Below, in pieces: positions 34,638 to 43,321 of a stretch of 52,533 bases of DNA. Within the stretch, counting starts at the first letter, position 1; each line of letters begins with the position of its first letter. The DNA lies in assembly GCA_964473105.1 (NCBI GenBank), contig CAYYNQ010000049.1:1-52533 (forward strand). Reading direction: 5' to 3'. The stretch comes from CAYYNQ01 sp964473105 (GTDB lineage: Bacteria; Sumerlaeota; Sumerlaeia; MVZB01). The notes under the pieces were generated by a model, which saw only the letters and a program-made list of their open reading frames with translations, made no database searches and was not told the origin of the DNA. The position numbers and the translations under genes are program-made.

Positions 34638-35900
34638 TCATTCCCTCTTGATCAGCGCCCCGATGCCGGCAAGTTTTCCATCGATTCGCTCATATCCACG
34701 GTCGATATGGTAGACGCGCAAAATCTCGGTAGTTTCCTGTGCTTTCAGGCCAGCCACTACAAGGGCTGCCGATGCCCGTAAGTCCGATGCCATCACCGGT
34801 GCCCCTTTGAGTGCATTCACGCCGCGTACCCGGGCTTGGCCGTTGCCGGTCTCAATATCCGCTCCCAGCCTGACCAACTCTGCTGCGTGCATAAATCTGT
34901 CCGGGTAAATTCCTTCGGTAATCACTGATTCACCAGAGTTATCAGCCAGACTCAGCAGGGCCATCATCTGTGCCTGCATGTCTGTGGGAAATCCGGGGTA
35001 GGGCAGGGTGTGAATGTGAACAGGAAGAATTTTCCTTGTGGGTAGGACGCGGATGCCGTCGGGATAAATTTCAAGCTCGATTCCGGCCTGGATCAATTTG
35101 TCTAGCAGTGCGTTCATGTGGTCGGGACGGGCGTCCCGGATGAAAACATCACCTCCGGAGATTGCGGCGGCGATCAGGAATGTACCGGCTTCGATTCGGT
35201 CAGGTATTGTTGAGTATGCGATGGGCTTAAGGCCCCCGACGCCTTCGATTTCCAGTGTCGGGCTGTCGACCCCCTGGATCTTTGCCCCCATCAGGTTGAG
35301 CATACGGACAACCTCGCCGACCTCGGGCTCGATGGCGGCGCCGCGGATGATTGTTTGTCCCGGAATCCGTACCGCCGCCATCAAAATATTACAGGTTGCG
35401 CCGACGGAAGACCCGGCCGGCCCCTGGAGGTTGATCTCCGCCCCGGCCATTTTTGAGCCATCGGCGATCACATAACCATTCTCGAGGTTGATCTTCGCCC
35501 CCATGGCCTCGAATCCCCTTAAGTGGAGGTCAATGGGCCGACTGCCGATGGCACAGCCGCCCGGGAGGGAGACTTTTGCCCGCCGCAGCCTTGCGAGCAG
35601 TGGGCCGAGCACATAAACCGATGCACGCATCCTGCGTACCATGTCATACGGTGCCTCATGGTTATCCAGCGATTTTGAATTGATCCGGAATTCACCATCC
35701 TCATAACTGCATTCGGCACCCAGTTCGGAAAGTACTTCCGACATGGTGTGGACATCCCGTACGTCGGGCACGTTACGCAGGCAGCTTTGGCCGTCTGCGA
35801 GCATGCATGCGACCATCTGCGGCAGGCATGCATTCTTCGCGCCGCTGACGCGAATTTCTCCGTCGAGCCGTCGTCCGCCGTTGATCAGGAATCGGTCCAT
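34638..35900 (-). CDS. murA: UDP-N-acetylglucosamine 1-carboxyvinyltransferase
   Basis: First committed step of peptidoglycan precursor synthesis: adds enolpyruvate from PEP to UDP-GlcNAc. 420 aa, normal length. Opening GRRLDGEIRVSGAKNACLPQ (substrate Lys-Asn), LPGGCAIGSRPIDLHLRG with active-site Cys116 (fosfomycin-sensitive form), PAGSSVGATCNILMAA and PGFPTDMQAQMMALL are all present. Minus strand and isolated; downstream is the convergent DUF5684-like gene. No SD is obvious. Confidence 0.97.
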   Translation of the reverse strand: MDRFLINGGRRLDGEIRVSGAKNACLPQMVACMLADGQSCLRNVPDVRDVHTMSEVLSELGAECSYEDGEFRINSKSLDNHEAPYDMVRRMRASVYVLGPLLARLRRAKVSLPGGCAIGSRPIDLHLRGFEAMGAKINLENGYVIADGSKMAGAEINLQGPAGSSVGATCNILMAAVRIPGQTIIRGAAIEPEVGEVVRMLNLMGAKIQGVDSPTLEIEGVGGLKPIAYSTIPDRIEAGTFLIAAAISGGDVFIRDARPDHMNALLDKLIQAGIELEIYPDGIRVLPTRKILPVHIHTLPYPGFPTDMQAQMMALLSLADNSGESVITEGIYPDRFMHAAELVRLGADIETGNGQARVRGVNALKGAPVMASDLRASAALVVAGLKAQETTEILRVYHIDRGYERIDGKLAGIGALIKRE

Positions 35901-36057
35901 CGACCAAGTGGCCTCACCGGATGAAATTTGGCCTGTCCGGGATCGGAGCAGGACTCCACCATGCCATACCGGGAGACAAGATTGCCAGTAGTCAAGGGGT
36001 CAATATTGAGAATAAGATCATGTTGTGATGTCGATGGGCCGGGGTCGTGAAATTGTT

Positions 36058-36086
36058 TTGACTTGATCCGGTGTCGTGGATAGGAT
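36058..36086 (+). promoter_or_regulatory. Sigma70-type promoter of the tRNA-Lys/tRNA-Glu unit
   Basis: TTGACT (36058-36063), a spacer of exactly 17 bases and TAGGAT (36081-36086), about 75 bases upstream of tRNA-Lys. Confidence 0.6.
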
Positions 36087-36105
36087 GGTTACCCATGTTT
36101 GGTGG

Positions 36106-36130
36106 AAGGCTGTTTCGGCAGCCTTTTGTT
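36106..36130 (+). terminator. Terminator-like hairpin in the tRNA-Lys leader
   Basis: AAGGCTG (36106-36112) pairs with CAGCCTT (36119-36125) around a 6-base loop, followed by TTTTGTT on the plus strand. It lies between the promoter and tRNA-Lys, where no upstream plus-strand gene needs terminating. It could be an attenuator or a processing site. Confidence 0.45.
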
Positions 36131-36161
36131 GTGGTTTCCAGGCAGTTAGTCTTCAACGGTT

Positions 36162-36237
36162 GAGCGCGTAGCTCAGTCGGTAGAGCAGTGGCCTTTTAAG
36201 CCATTGGTCGTGAGTTCGAGTCTCACCGCGCTCACCA
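36162..36237 (+). tRNA. tRNA-Lys (anticodon TTT)
   Basis: 76-base cloverleaf with encoded CCA. The acceptor GAGCGCG pairs with CGCGCTC. The anticodon loop CTTTTAA gives anticodon TTT. D-arm AGCTCAGTCGGTAGAGC and T-loop GTTCGAGTC are normal. Confidence 0.96.
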
Positions 36238-36263
36238 TTTCCTAAGGCTGCTGCGAGGTTTGC

Positions 36264-36340
36264 GTCCCCATCGTCTAGTCGGCCTAGGACACCGGCTATT
36301 CAAGCCGGCAACACGGGTTCGAATCACGTAGGGGATGCCA
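36264..36340 (+). tRNA. tRNA-Glu (anticodon TTC), imperfect stems
   Basis: 77 bases with encoded CCA. The anticodon stem CCGGC/GCCGG holds loop TATTCAA, giving anticodon TTC. Identity is clear from overall similarity to tRNA-Glu. The acceptor has a G-T first pair and an A-A clash at 7:66, and the T-stem has a G-A mismatch at 52:62, so the gene may be weak or degenerate. Confidence 0.8.
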
Positions 36341-36391
36341 CACACAGCCTGACTCAAGTCGAAAGTGGTGGGGATGGGGATGTCCCCCGCT

Positions 36392-36856
36392 TTATACTCG
36401 AGATGCATCAACCAGCGCGAAGCCGATCTCGCCCTCGACCGTGACTTGGCCGTCAACGCGCCCGACCCCGTGTGCCTTGCCGATTCCACGTTGCATCCTG
36501 CATCGGAAGTCATCCAGTCGGAGTTTGAGAATTTCACCCGGGACAACTGGACGACGAAATTTGAAGTTGTTCACGCTTGTCAACATCGGGATTTTGCCCT
36601 CCAGTTCGGGCACCGTTGTGCATAGAAAGACGCCGGTTTGTGCTAGGCACTCGATCTGCAGAACGCCGGGCATGACCGGATGCCCGGGGAAATGTCCCGA
36701 AAAAAAAGGCTCATTTACGGAAACACACTTGTAGGCCTCGATCCACTTCCCGGGCTCGATGGATGTGACCCGGTCGATGAGAAGGAAGGGGTAGCGATGT
36801 GGAAGGAAACGTGTGATGACGGTCTGATCCCAAGGGAGTGGGGGAAGGCTGGACAT
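36392..36856 (-). CDS. fabZ: 3-hydroxyacyl-ACP dehydratase
   Basis: Dehydrates 3-hydroxyacyl-ACP in fatty-acid elongation and thereby competes with lipid A synthesis for the same pool. 154 aa hot-dog fold. LPHRYPFLLIDRV opens the domain. The active-site segment GHFPGHPVMPGVLQIE supplies His55 and Glu69 (positions equivalent to His49 and Glu63 of Pseudomonas FabZ). It begins two bases after the lpxC stop, so the two are co-translated on one mRNA. In many Bacteroidetes and Planctomycetes lpxC and fabZ are fused; here they are adjacent but separate. Confidence 0.95.
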   Translation of the reverse strand: MSSLPPLPWDQTVITRFLPHRYPFLLIDRVTSIEPGKWIEAYKCVSVNEPFFSGHFPGHPVMPGVLQIECLAQTGVFLCTTVPELEGKIPMLTSVNNFKFRRPVVPGEILKLRLDDFRCRMQRGIGKAHGVGRVDGQVTVEGEIGFALVDASRV

Positions 36857-36858
36857 GA

Positions 36859-37713
36859 TTATTCCTTCAACTTTCTCCTGAGAATATCAACGAACTCGAA
36901 GTTCAGGGCATGGCCCGAGCCACGTGCGGATATGATTGCATTGACCGGACGTCCCAGTATTGCAAGATCACCAATAAAGTCGAGCAATTTGTGGGTTGCC
37001 AGTTCGTTGTCCAGCCGGTAAACGGTCTGAACAGGCTCTCCGTCACGGATTACAATCGCACATTCGAGCGACCCGCCACGAATCAACCCGCCCGCCCGGA
37101 GTTTTTCAAGATCCTCATAGAAGACAAACGTGCGTGCGGGGGCGACTTCATCGGTGAACTTGTTACTGGACAGGTCAATTTCTGCATGCTGGTTCTGTAG
37201 TCCCGCATGTTTCAGTTCGGCAAAGAACACAAGTTGCATTCTTTCTGCGGGAACGGCCATGATTTCTGCGCCATCCCTTTGGATTCCTGTGGGTTCTAGA
37301 AGTTTCCATGGGATTCGAGGTTGTTTCATTTCGGTTCTTCCTGCCAGGGCCAGCAGGCGGGTGAACGGCAGCGCGCTCCCATCGAATATGGGCATCTCGG
37401 GGCCGTCCAATTCGATGCGCAGATTATCGATGCCAAAGGCCATGCAGGATGCTAGCAGGTGTTCGGTTGTCGCGACCCGGGCATCTCCTTTGCCGACCAG
37501 CTCTGTCCGTCGCTGTAACGACTTGCGGCACACCGAGTCCGGATGAACCCGGACGAGGGGGCTTCCTGGCAGATCGACCCTCTGGAAGATGATACCTTCA
37601 CACGTATCAGAGGGGAGGAGTTTGAAGTGGACCTTCTCCCCTGTGTGTAGTGCGACCCCCCCGGACTCCACGGGTCGTCTGATGGTGTTTTGATTGCTAG
37701 TGATGGAGGGCAT
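36859..37713 (-). CDS. lpxC: UDP-3-O-acyl-N-acetylglucosamine deacetylase
   Basis: Zinc amidase that catalyses the committed step of lipid A synthesis; direct evidence for an LPS-type outer membrane. 284 aa. Zinc ligands and catalytic residues are in place: TTEHLLAS (Glu84, His85), HKLLDFIGDLAILG (His241, Asp245) and RGSGHALN (His268). The opening GGVALHTGEKV is typical. AAGGGG abuts the ATG, a poor SD spacing. Middle of the pfp-ompH-lpxC-fabZ cluster. Confidence 0.96.
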   Translation of the reverse strand: MPSITSNQNTIRRPVESGGVALHTGEKVHFKLLPSDTCEGIIFQRVDLPGSPLVRVHPDSVCRKSLQRRTELVGKGDARVATTEHLLASCMAFGIDNLRIELDGPEMPIFDGSALPFTRLLALAGRTEMKQPRIPWKLLEPTGIQRDGAEIMAVPAERMQLVFFAELKHAGLQNQHAEIDLSSNKFTDEVAPARTFVFYEDLEKLRAGGLIRGGSLECAIVIRDGEPVQTVYRLDNELATHKLLDFIGDLAILGRPVNAIISARGSGHALNFEFVDILRRKLKE

Positions 37714-37737
37714 CCCCCTTGGTCCAGCGCCGGTTCC

Positions 37738-38304
37738 TTATTTGGAAGGGCGATCTTTATCGTTTTCACCCAGGAATTCACGGTCAAGTTCTCGGATGAT
37801 GGTTGAGGTGATGTCGATTTCCGGGTTATAGAACAGGACGGATTCGTTGCGCACGATCAGGGAATAGGACTCATCCCGCCCGACGGCCTTGACCGCCTCC
37901 TCGATTCTCTTCACCTCGGGGTCCAGGATCTCTCTTTCGATCCGTGCCATTTCCTTGTTGATCTCATATTGGAGATCATTCATCTCTTCAAGCCTTTCCT
38001 CCAATCGTGCCTGCTCCTCCTTGATATCCTTTCCCCTCATGACGGATTCCCGATTTTTCAACCGTGACCTCAATCGCTGGTATTCATCCATTTTTTCCTC
38101 AAGCAGTTGTTCCTTCTTGCCGACCTTCTGGTCCGCCTTCTCGATGGCCGACTGGATGCTCACCGAGCGCTTAAGTATCAGCTCGACATCGACGACCGCA
38201 TATTTCTGCCCGGCGGCACAGGGGCTTCCGGCCACGACCATGAAGACGATTGCAGCCATCAACAGGGATATTTTCAGGCTTCGTAGGTATATTTCGGAAC
38301 GCAT
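37738..38304 (-). CDS. OmpH/Skp-family periplasmic chaperone
   Basis: Periplasmic trimeric chaperone of unfolded outer-membrane proteins. 188 aa from ATG 38304, with GGAAGGG about 11 bases upstream. An open upstream extension would lie inside pfp and is rejected. Signal peptide to about residue 30 (LMAAIVFMVVAGSPCAAG), then YAVVDVELILKRS, a long charged coiled coil (about 50-125) and a C-terminal DITSTIIRELDREFL. This resembles Skp in order and size. Located between pfp and lpxC, where other genomes often place it near bamA and lpxD. Confidence 0.85.
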   Translation of the reverse strand: MRSEIYLRSLKISLLMAAIVFMVVAGSPCAAGQKYAVVDVELILKRSVSIQSAIEKADQKVGKKEQLLEEKMDEYQRLRSRLKNRESVMRGKDIKEEQARLEERLEEMNDLQYEINKEMARIEREILDPEVKRIEEAVKAVGRDESYSLIVRNESVLFYNPEIDITSTIIRELDREFLGENDKDRPSK

Positions 38305-38326
38305 AAGAAATTTCCCTTCCATGATA

Positions 38327-39565
38327 TCAGTTTTTGACAGGGCTGACTTTCCTGCCTGTGAGCAGTTCGTTTTGTGGCAGTTTCCCGACCAGTGGACCCG
38401 CATACTCGATGAATGCCCGGGTGACATTGTTGCCATCCCGGTTGATGTGCTTCCTAGGGAGGTGTGTCGTGTGTCGGGCAACGGTTGAGAGCGGACGGAC
38501 CTTGTAACGGATCCGGTAGGATTTCCCGCCACCTCGGATCAGCGATATGGTGCCACTTTGATGGTCGGATGTGGCCGCCTCAACGGCAACCTCCCCGACT
38601 TTTCGGGCTTCGGCCATATCCGTTTTTGAGGCGAGCCCGGGAAAACTACGCTGCAGATAACCGAACGTATCGGCCCGAACCCGGATCGGTTGGCGACCGA
38701 ATCCCTTCTTCACGAGGCCGGCGAGATAATCTCCGAGCTCCCCGGTGCCGCTAAGTTGTTTATTTCCATGACTATCCACCTCGCTGCTGAATTTTTCAGC
38801 GATGAGTCGGCCGTATCTGTCCGTGATCCCTTCACTGACGGCAACAAGGCAGCGACCGTGTTCGGCATGGATGCGCTTGATATCGCTTACGAATTTCGTC
38901 TCGCTGAAGGCTATTTCGGGGACATACACTAGGTGAGGGCCGGATTTGCGATCGATCCGGCCCAGAGCCGACGCAGCTGTGAGAAAGCCTGCATGGCGGC
39001 CCATGACAACATTGATCTTGACACCCTTGAGGGACCGGTTGTCCATGTCATCTCCCATGAACGCCTGCGCGACGAACCGTGCTGCAGACCCATAGCCGGG
39101 ACAATGGTCGGTTCCTCGCAAGTCATTGTCAATTGTCTTGGGGACATGAAATACCCTGAGGTCATAGTCTTCATCAACAGCCACAGTGTGGATGATATGG
39201 GCCGTCTCCGCCGAATCATTTCCGCCGATGTAGAAAAAATACCGGACATCATGTCCGCGCATGATATTGAACATTCTCCTGCATTCGTTCCCGGTGGGTT
39301 TTTTCCGAACCGATCCAAGGGCGGCGGAGGGGGTGTGTGCTATGCGTTCCAACTTGTTTCTGGCAATCTCAGACAGATCGACAAAATCCTGTCCCAGGAC
39401 GCCCGCAACGCCGTGCCGGGCGCCATAGACCTTGCGGATCAATCCCTTCCGGTTTCTGGCTGCAAGGACCGCGCCAATCAAGCTTTGGTTAATCACGACT
39501 GTCGGGCCGCCCGACTGGCCGATTATCATGTTTCCCTGTGGAGCCTTTTGGCTCTTTTTACCCAT
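38327..39565 (-). CDS. pfp: 6-phosphofructokinase, PPi-dependent type
   Basis: Phosphorylates fructose-6-phosphate to the 1,6-bisphosphate, probably with pyrophosphate. 412 aa from ATG 39565, with GGAG seven bases upstream; the frame runs open to 39856 but the extra part is not protein-like. Key motifs: GQSGGPTVVINQSLIGAV, YIGGNDSAETAH (GGND in place of the ATP-type GGDGS), HVPKTIDNDLRGTDHCPGYG and VMGRHAGFLTAASAL. PKTIDND with GGND fits a PPi-type subgroup. Phosphoryl donor cannot be proved from sequence. Confidence 0.9.
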   Translation of the reverse strand: MGKKSQKAPQGNMIIGQSGGPTVVINQSLIGAVLAARNRKGLIRKVYGARHGVAGVLGQDFVDLSEIARNKLERIAHTPSAALGSVRKKPTGNECRRMFNIMRGHDVRYFFYIGGNDSAETAHIIHTVAVDEDYDLRVFHVPKTIDNDLRGTDHCPGYGSAARFVAQAFMGDDMDNRSLKGVKINVVMGRHAGFLTAASALGRIDRKSGPHLVYVPEIAFSETKFVSDIKRIHAEHGRCLVAVSEGITDRYGRLIAEKFSSEVDSHGNKQLSGTGELGDYLAGLVKKGFGRQPIRVRADTFGYLQRSFPGLASKTDMAEARKVGEVAVEAATSDHQSGTISLIRGGGKSYRIRYKVRPLSTVARHTTHLPRKHINRDGNNVTRAFIEYAGPLVGKLPQNELLTGRKVSPVKN

Positions 39566-39785
39566 GTTGATACTCCATTCGTTGCCCGGTCTGAGATGGT
39601 TGCAGGCCCTGAGCCAGTCGGGCTCGCCAAGCCGATCTCTAGGTATCAGGCATTCGGATGAAATGTCAATGAAAAGACCGGAAAATGACGATGGACCGTA
39701 TGATGACCTGCCGATCGCTGATGCATCCTCATCTGTGTTTTGATAGACTAAGTACAGGGATGTCGGTTTTCCGGCAGCGACCTGC

Positions 39786-40793
39786 ATGTCAAGAACGGAT
39801 TCGGCCCGAAACATGGAGCAGAAAACATACCTGATCACGGGTGGGGCGGGCTTCATCGGCTCTCATCTTGCAGAGGCACTAATTGACCGCGATCAGCGTG
39901 TATTGGTTGTGGATGACCTCTCGACCGGGAACATCCGAAACTTGGATCGAATCCGGGTGCATGAGTGTTTCCAGTTTGTTTGTGGATCGATCATGGACGA
40001 GGTCCTAATCACGGACCTGGTGGATCGGTCTGATGCGATTTTCCACCTTGCCGCGGCGGTCGGTGTCAAACTCATTTTCGAAAATCCTGTCGACACGATC
40101 CGGACGAATATTCGTGGTACCGAGATTATACTCGATTTGGCAGCGCGAAAATCGCGGAAGGTTCAGCTTGCCTCGACCTCGGAGATTTATGGCAAGGGTG
40201 TCGAGGTGCCGTTCCGCGAGACCAGTGACCTGTTGCTGGGCCCGACCACATGCCCCCGCTGGGCATATGCCTGTTCGAAGGCAATCGACGAGTTTCTGGC
40301 ATTGGCCTACACCCGGCAGAAGCTGACCCCGTCTTTCGTCACACGATTTTTCAATACGGTGGGTCCAAGACAGACAGGCACCTACGGGATGGTCATCCCG
40401 AGGTTTGTCGGCCAGGCTCTCCGAGGAGAACCGATAACAGTTTACGGTGATGGATTGCAGAGTCGATGTTTTGTTCATGTGGATGATGTGGTCCGTGCTG
40501 TGATCGACCTGATGGATTCGGAAAATTCACCGGGAGAGGTGTATAATGTCGGGAATCCGGTGGAAACCACTATTGCCGAACTGGCAGGCAAGGTTATCGG
40601 GATGACAGGCAGCGCGTCCACCATCCAGTATGTTCCTTTCGAAGATGCGTATGGTCCGGATTTCGAGGATATGGAACGCCGCGTTCCCGATGTATCAAAG
40701 CTTGCCGGGGTTATAGAATGGTCCCGGTTGAAATCACTCGATGAGATACTTTATTCAGTTATCGACTCGATGCGCCAAGAACAGTCTGCGTGA
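39786..40793 (+). CDS. NDP-sugar epimerase/dehydratase-type extended SDR
   Basis: 335-aa Rossmann-fold enzyme acting on nucleotide sugars. NAD site TGGAGFIGSHLAEALI (about 18-33), DDLSTG, FHLAAAVGV, STSEIYG with the Ser/Thr, and YACSK (Tyr161, Lys165) for catalysis. GPRQTGTYGMVIPRFV, PITVYGDGLQSRCFVHVDD and YNVGNP are the classic UDP-galactose-4-epimerase/UDP-glucuronate decarboxylase-like C-terminal signatures. The exact reaction is open. Start uncertain between 39786 and 39813; no SD. Divergent from pfp, with NfeD protease following after 68 bases. Confidence 0.85.
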   Translation: MSRTDSARNMEQKTYLITGGAGFIGSHLAEALIDRDQRVLVVDDLSTGNIRNLDRIRVHECFQFVCGSIMDEVLITDLVDRSDAIFHLAAAVGVKLIFENPVDTIRTNIRGTEIILDLAARKSRKVQLASTSEIYGKGVEVPFRETSDLLLGPTTCPRWAYACSKAIDEFLALAYTRQKLTPSFVTRFFNTVGPRQTGTYGMVIPRFVGQALRGEPITVYGDGLQSRCFVHVDDVVRAVIDLMDSENSPGEVYNVGNPVETTIAELAGKVIGMTGSASTIQYVPFEDAYGPDFEDMERRVPDVSKLAGVIEWSRLKSLDEILYSVIDSMRQEQSA

Positions 40794-40861
40794 CATGGTT
40801 TTCCCTGATTGCGGGCAGGGAGATCATAAAAACCACTGTTCATTGATCGGGGAGTAGGTTT

Positions 40862-42418
40862 ATGATTGAGATGACCCTGAGGGAGACCGTATTTATGAGC
40901 GGTAAATCAAATCCAATCAGGAGCCTGCCGGCCCTGCTCGTGATCTGTGTTCTTCTCTTGTATGGATTGCTCCCTTACCGTGTTGATGCAACGTCGGGAA
41001 CCCTGCACGGAGAAATGCTTTCCGGTGTCATGCAGCCTGATTCTCCAGGCAAGTCATCCCCGAAGCGGAAACAGCCCGGGCTTGAGCCACCGCCGTTGGC
41101 TTACGTGATTCCTGTCGTGGATGAATTCGAAAATGCCCTTTATCTGATCCTTGTGCGTGCGGTGAGGCAGGCCGAGCGAGCCGGTGCCGCGGCAATCATC
41201 CTGGATCTGGACACCCCGGGCGGACGCGTGGATTCCGCGATTAAGATCCGTGATCTGCTGATTCGGACCGATATACCGACCTATGCTTACGTGAACCCCA
41301 GCGCGATATCGGCGGGAGCGTTCATTTCAGTCGCGACCGACAAGATTGTCATGGGTGAGAACGGGAGCATCGGGGGTGCCCTGCCGATTACCGCTGGGGG
41401 CGGGGATGGTGGAGCCCAGGCTGCGAACAAAAAATTTCAGTCTGTTTTCAATGCCGAAATGAGGAAGACCGCCAAGACCAAGGGACATCCCGTGGATATC
41501 TGCGAGGGGTTCTGTAATCCCGACTTGGAAATCCCGGGAATCAAGGAGAAGGGTGACATCATCACGCTTGATTTCGACGAGGCGACCAGTTGCGGCGTGG
41601 CCAGTTATCAGGCGATGTCGATCCGGGAACTTCTTGAGATCGAGGGGTTGGGAAACGCACGGATTGTAAATTTCACGGAAACCCGGACCGATAAACTGGC
41701 GAGGTTTCTTTCCAGTACCGCAGTGATGGGTTTGTTGATGATGATCGGGATGGGGGGGATCTTCCTGGAGATCAAGACTCCGGGTGTCGGGTTGCCCGGG
41801 GCGATTGGTGTGGTGGCGATCATGCTTTATTTCTGCGGATCATATCTGGCGAATTTGTCCGGTTATATTGAATGGGTCCTTTTTGTCCTTGGGATCGTTT
41901 TGCTTGTTGTTGAGGTTTACATTCTCCCGGGATTCGGTATTGCGGGAGCAGCTGGAATCGGTTTGATGGTGGGATCCCTGTTTTTTGCCCTCATGAACCT
42001 GGCGCCGGACGGGGGGTTGGTCATCAATTTTTCCGGGCTCCGACTGGAGGCCTTCAAGAGGGCTTTTCTCACGTTGCTTTCCGCATGTCTCCTGCTGGTC
42101 CCGGGACTTTACCTTGTGGGACGTCTAATGCCTTCCATGAGGTCGTTTCAGGGAATGGTACTGGATCCGGAACCGTCCGATATTGCAACGGAGGTAGAGG
42201 TGGGGAAGATGGACCCCGTCCCTTCGGGATCAGTCCTGAATTCCGGTGATGAGGGCATTGCTGTGACCGACCTGCATCCGGCCGGCCTCGCTGAATTTTC
42301 CGGGTGGAGGAAAGATGTCCTGACCGAAGGGTTCTATCTCGAGAAAGGCAGTCCGATCAGGATCATTCGGGTCTCGGGCGGCCAGATTTTTGTCGGGCCT
42401 GCCGATGATTCGGGCTGA
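40862..42418 (+). CDS. NfeD-family membrane-bound ClpP-class serine protease
   Basis: 518 aa. Signal/TM helix at about residues 20-42, then a ClpP-like protease domain: VIPVVDEFENALYLILVRAV, IILDLDTPGGRVDSAIKIRD, and ISAGAFISVATDKIVMGENG with nucleophile Ser near residue 155. Four TM helices (about 285-395) and a C-terminal OB-fold NfeD domain (GDEGIAVTDLHPAGLAEFSG) follow. This is the long NfeD1b type, often paired with a stomatin gene; no stomatin is adjacent here. Thought to degrade membrane proteins with stomatin. A G7 run at 41752-41758 codes for a glycine-rich TM stretch. Confidence 0.88.
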   Translation: MIEMTLRETVFMSGKSNPIRSLPALLVICVLLLYGLLPYRVDATSGTLHGEMLSGVMQPDSPGKSSPKRKQPGLEPPPLAYVIPVVDEFENALYLILVRAVRQAERAGAAAIILDLDTPGGRVDSAIKIRDLLIRTDIPTYAYVNPSAISAGAFISVATDKIVMGENGSIGGALPITAGGGDGGAQAANKKFQSVFNAEMRKTAKTKGHPVDICEGFCNPDLEIPGIKEKGDIITLDFDEATSCGVASYQAMSIRELLEIEGLGNARIVNFTETRTDKLARFLSSTAVMGLLMMIGMGGIFLEIKTPGVGLPGAIGVVAIMLYFCGSYLANLSGYIEWVLFVLGIVLLVVEVYILPGFGIAGAAGIGLMVGSLFFALMNLAPDGGLVINFSGLRLEAFKRAFLTLLSACLLLVPGLYLVGRLMPSMRSFQGMVLDPEPSDIATEVEVGKMDPVPSGSVLNSGDEGIAVTDLHPAGLAEFSGWRKDVLTEGFYLEKGSPIRIIRVSGGQIFVGPADDSG

Positions 42419-42649
42419 ATCTGCATAAAATATCCTTCACCTTGGCCAAGAGAATTCGGATCAGTATTGCTGGACCCCGGTTCCGGATCAGGTTATAAAT
42501 AACCGCGGTATATCTGTGTTGTTACAGGGTGCAGTGGATTTCGGATCCGGAACCGGTCATTTCCAGTTTCCGGGGTTTGTATTTCCGGGCGGGGGGATGA
42601 TTTTTTAAGTCTGGTTCATTTTTTACCGCTGTTCAGGAGAGCAGGTCAG

Positions 42650-43321
42650 GTGACCCCATCGCTGGATCGGATCATCATTCGGGAGGATCGTGGCGCGGTT
42701 ATGCTCATGGATGGTGGCAAGCTCCTGAATCAGCGTGTGCTTGTACTGAACAGGCATTGGATAGCTGTCCATGTCTGCTCGGTCCGCCGGGCTCTGAGTC
42801 TGGTATTTCAGGAATTGGCCTGTGTGGTAACCGATGATTACCAAGAGCATGATTTCACATCGTGGTGCAGTCTGTCCCGGTCAAGCCTGGGGGGTGCGCC
42901 TGTGATTCGTGCCACGACATTCAGCCTGAATCTCCCTCAGGTCATCGTGCTGTCACGTTATAACAGGATACCCCCACGATCATTGAAGTTTAACCGTCGG
43001 AATGTTTTCCTGAGGGATCGACACACGTGTCAGTATTGTGGGGTGACATCCGGGGATTCCGAACTGACCATTGATCATGTCATTCCCAGATCGCGGGGAG
43101 GGGACACAGGTTGGGATAATCTTGTTGTTGCATGCACATGCTGTAACACACGCAAAGGAAACAAACTGCCGCAGGAGGTGGAAATGTTTCCCCGTTGCAA
43201 GCCACGGAAACTCTCGTGGGTTTCGGCGTTGTATCTTCACCCAATCGGGTTTAGAACCCCAAAACTCTGGACCCGGTTTCTGCAGGTCTCACAGGTGGAT
43301 TTGCAGCCCGGTGAAGAATGA
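42650..43321 (+). CDS. HNH endonuclease-domain protein
   Basis: 223 aa from GTG 42650, with CAGGAGA about ten bases ahead. N-terminal half: LLNQRVLVLNRHWIAVHVCS and RRALSLVFQELACVVTDDY, a module seen in HNH proteins of many bacteria. C-terminal half: HNH fold with two zinc CxxC pairs (CQYCG and CTCCN), the ββα-Me core IDHVIPRSRGGDTGWDNLVV and RKGNKLP. Likely a nicking or single-strand nuclease of unknown target. Stop overlaps the start of the 563-aa gene (ATGA), so translation is coupled. Confidence 0.85.
   Translation: MTPSLDRIIIREDRGAVMLMDGGKLLNQRVLVLNRHWIAVHVCSVRRALSLVFQELACVVTDDYQEHDFTSWCSLSRSSLGGAPVIRATTFSLNLPQVIVLSRYNRIPPRSLKFNRRNVFLRDRHTCQYCGVTSGDSELTIDHVIPRSRGGDTGWDNLVVACTCCNTRKGNKLPQEVEMFPRCKPRKLSWVSALYLHPIGFRTPKLWTRFLQVSQVDLQPGEE

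Noticed and set aside
38305..38532. Upstream extension of the OmpH-like protein into pfp
   Set aside because: It lies in another frame of the pfp coding region and precedes the signal peptide start.
38933..39661. 242-aa forward frame antisense to pfp
   Set aside because: pfp on the other strand is unmistakable; this frame has no family features.
39566..39856. Upstream extension of pfp
   Set aside because: It precedes the family start, has no similarity to phosphofructokinases, and ATG 39565 has an SD.
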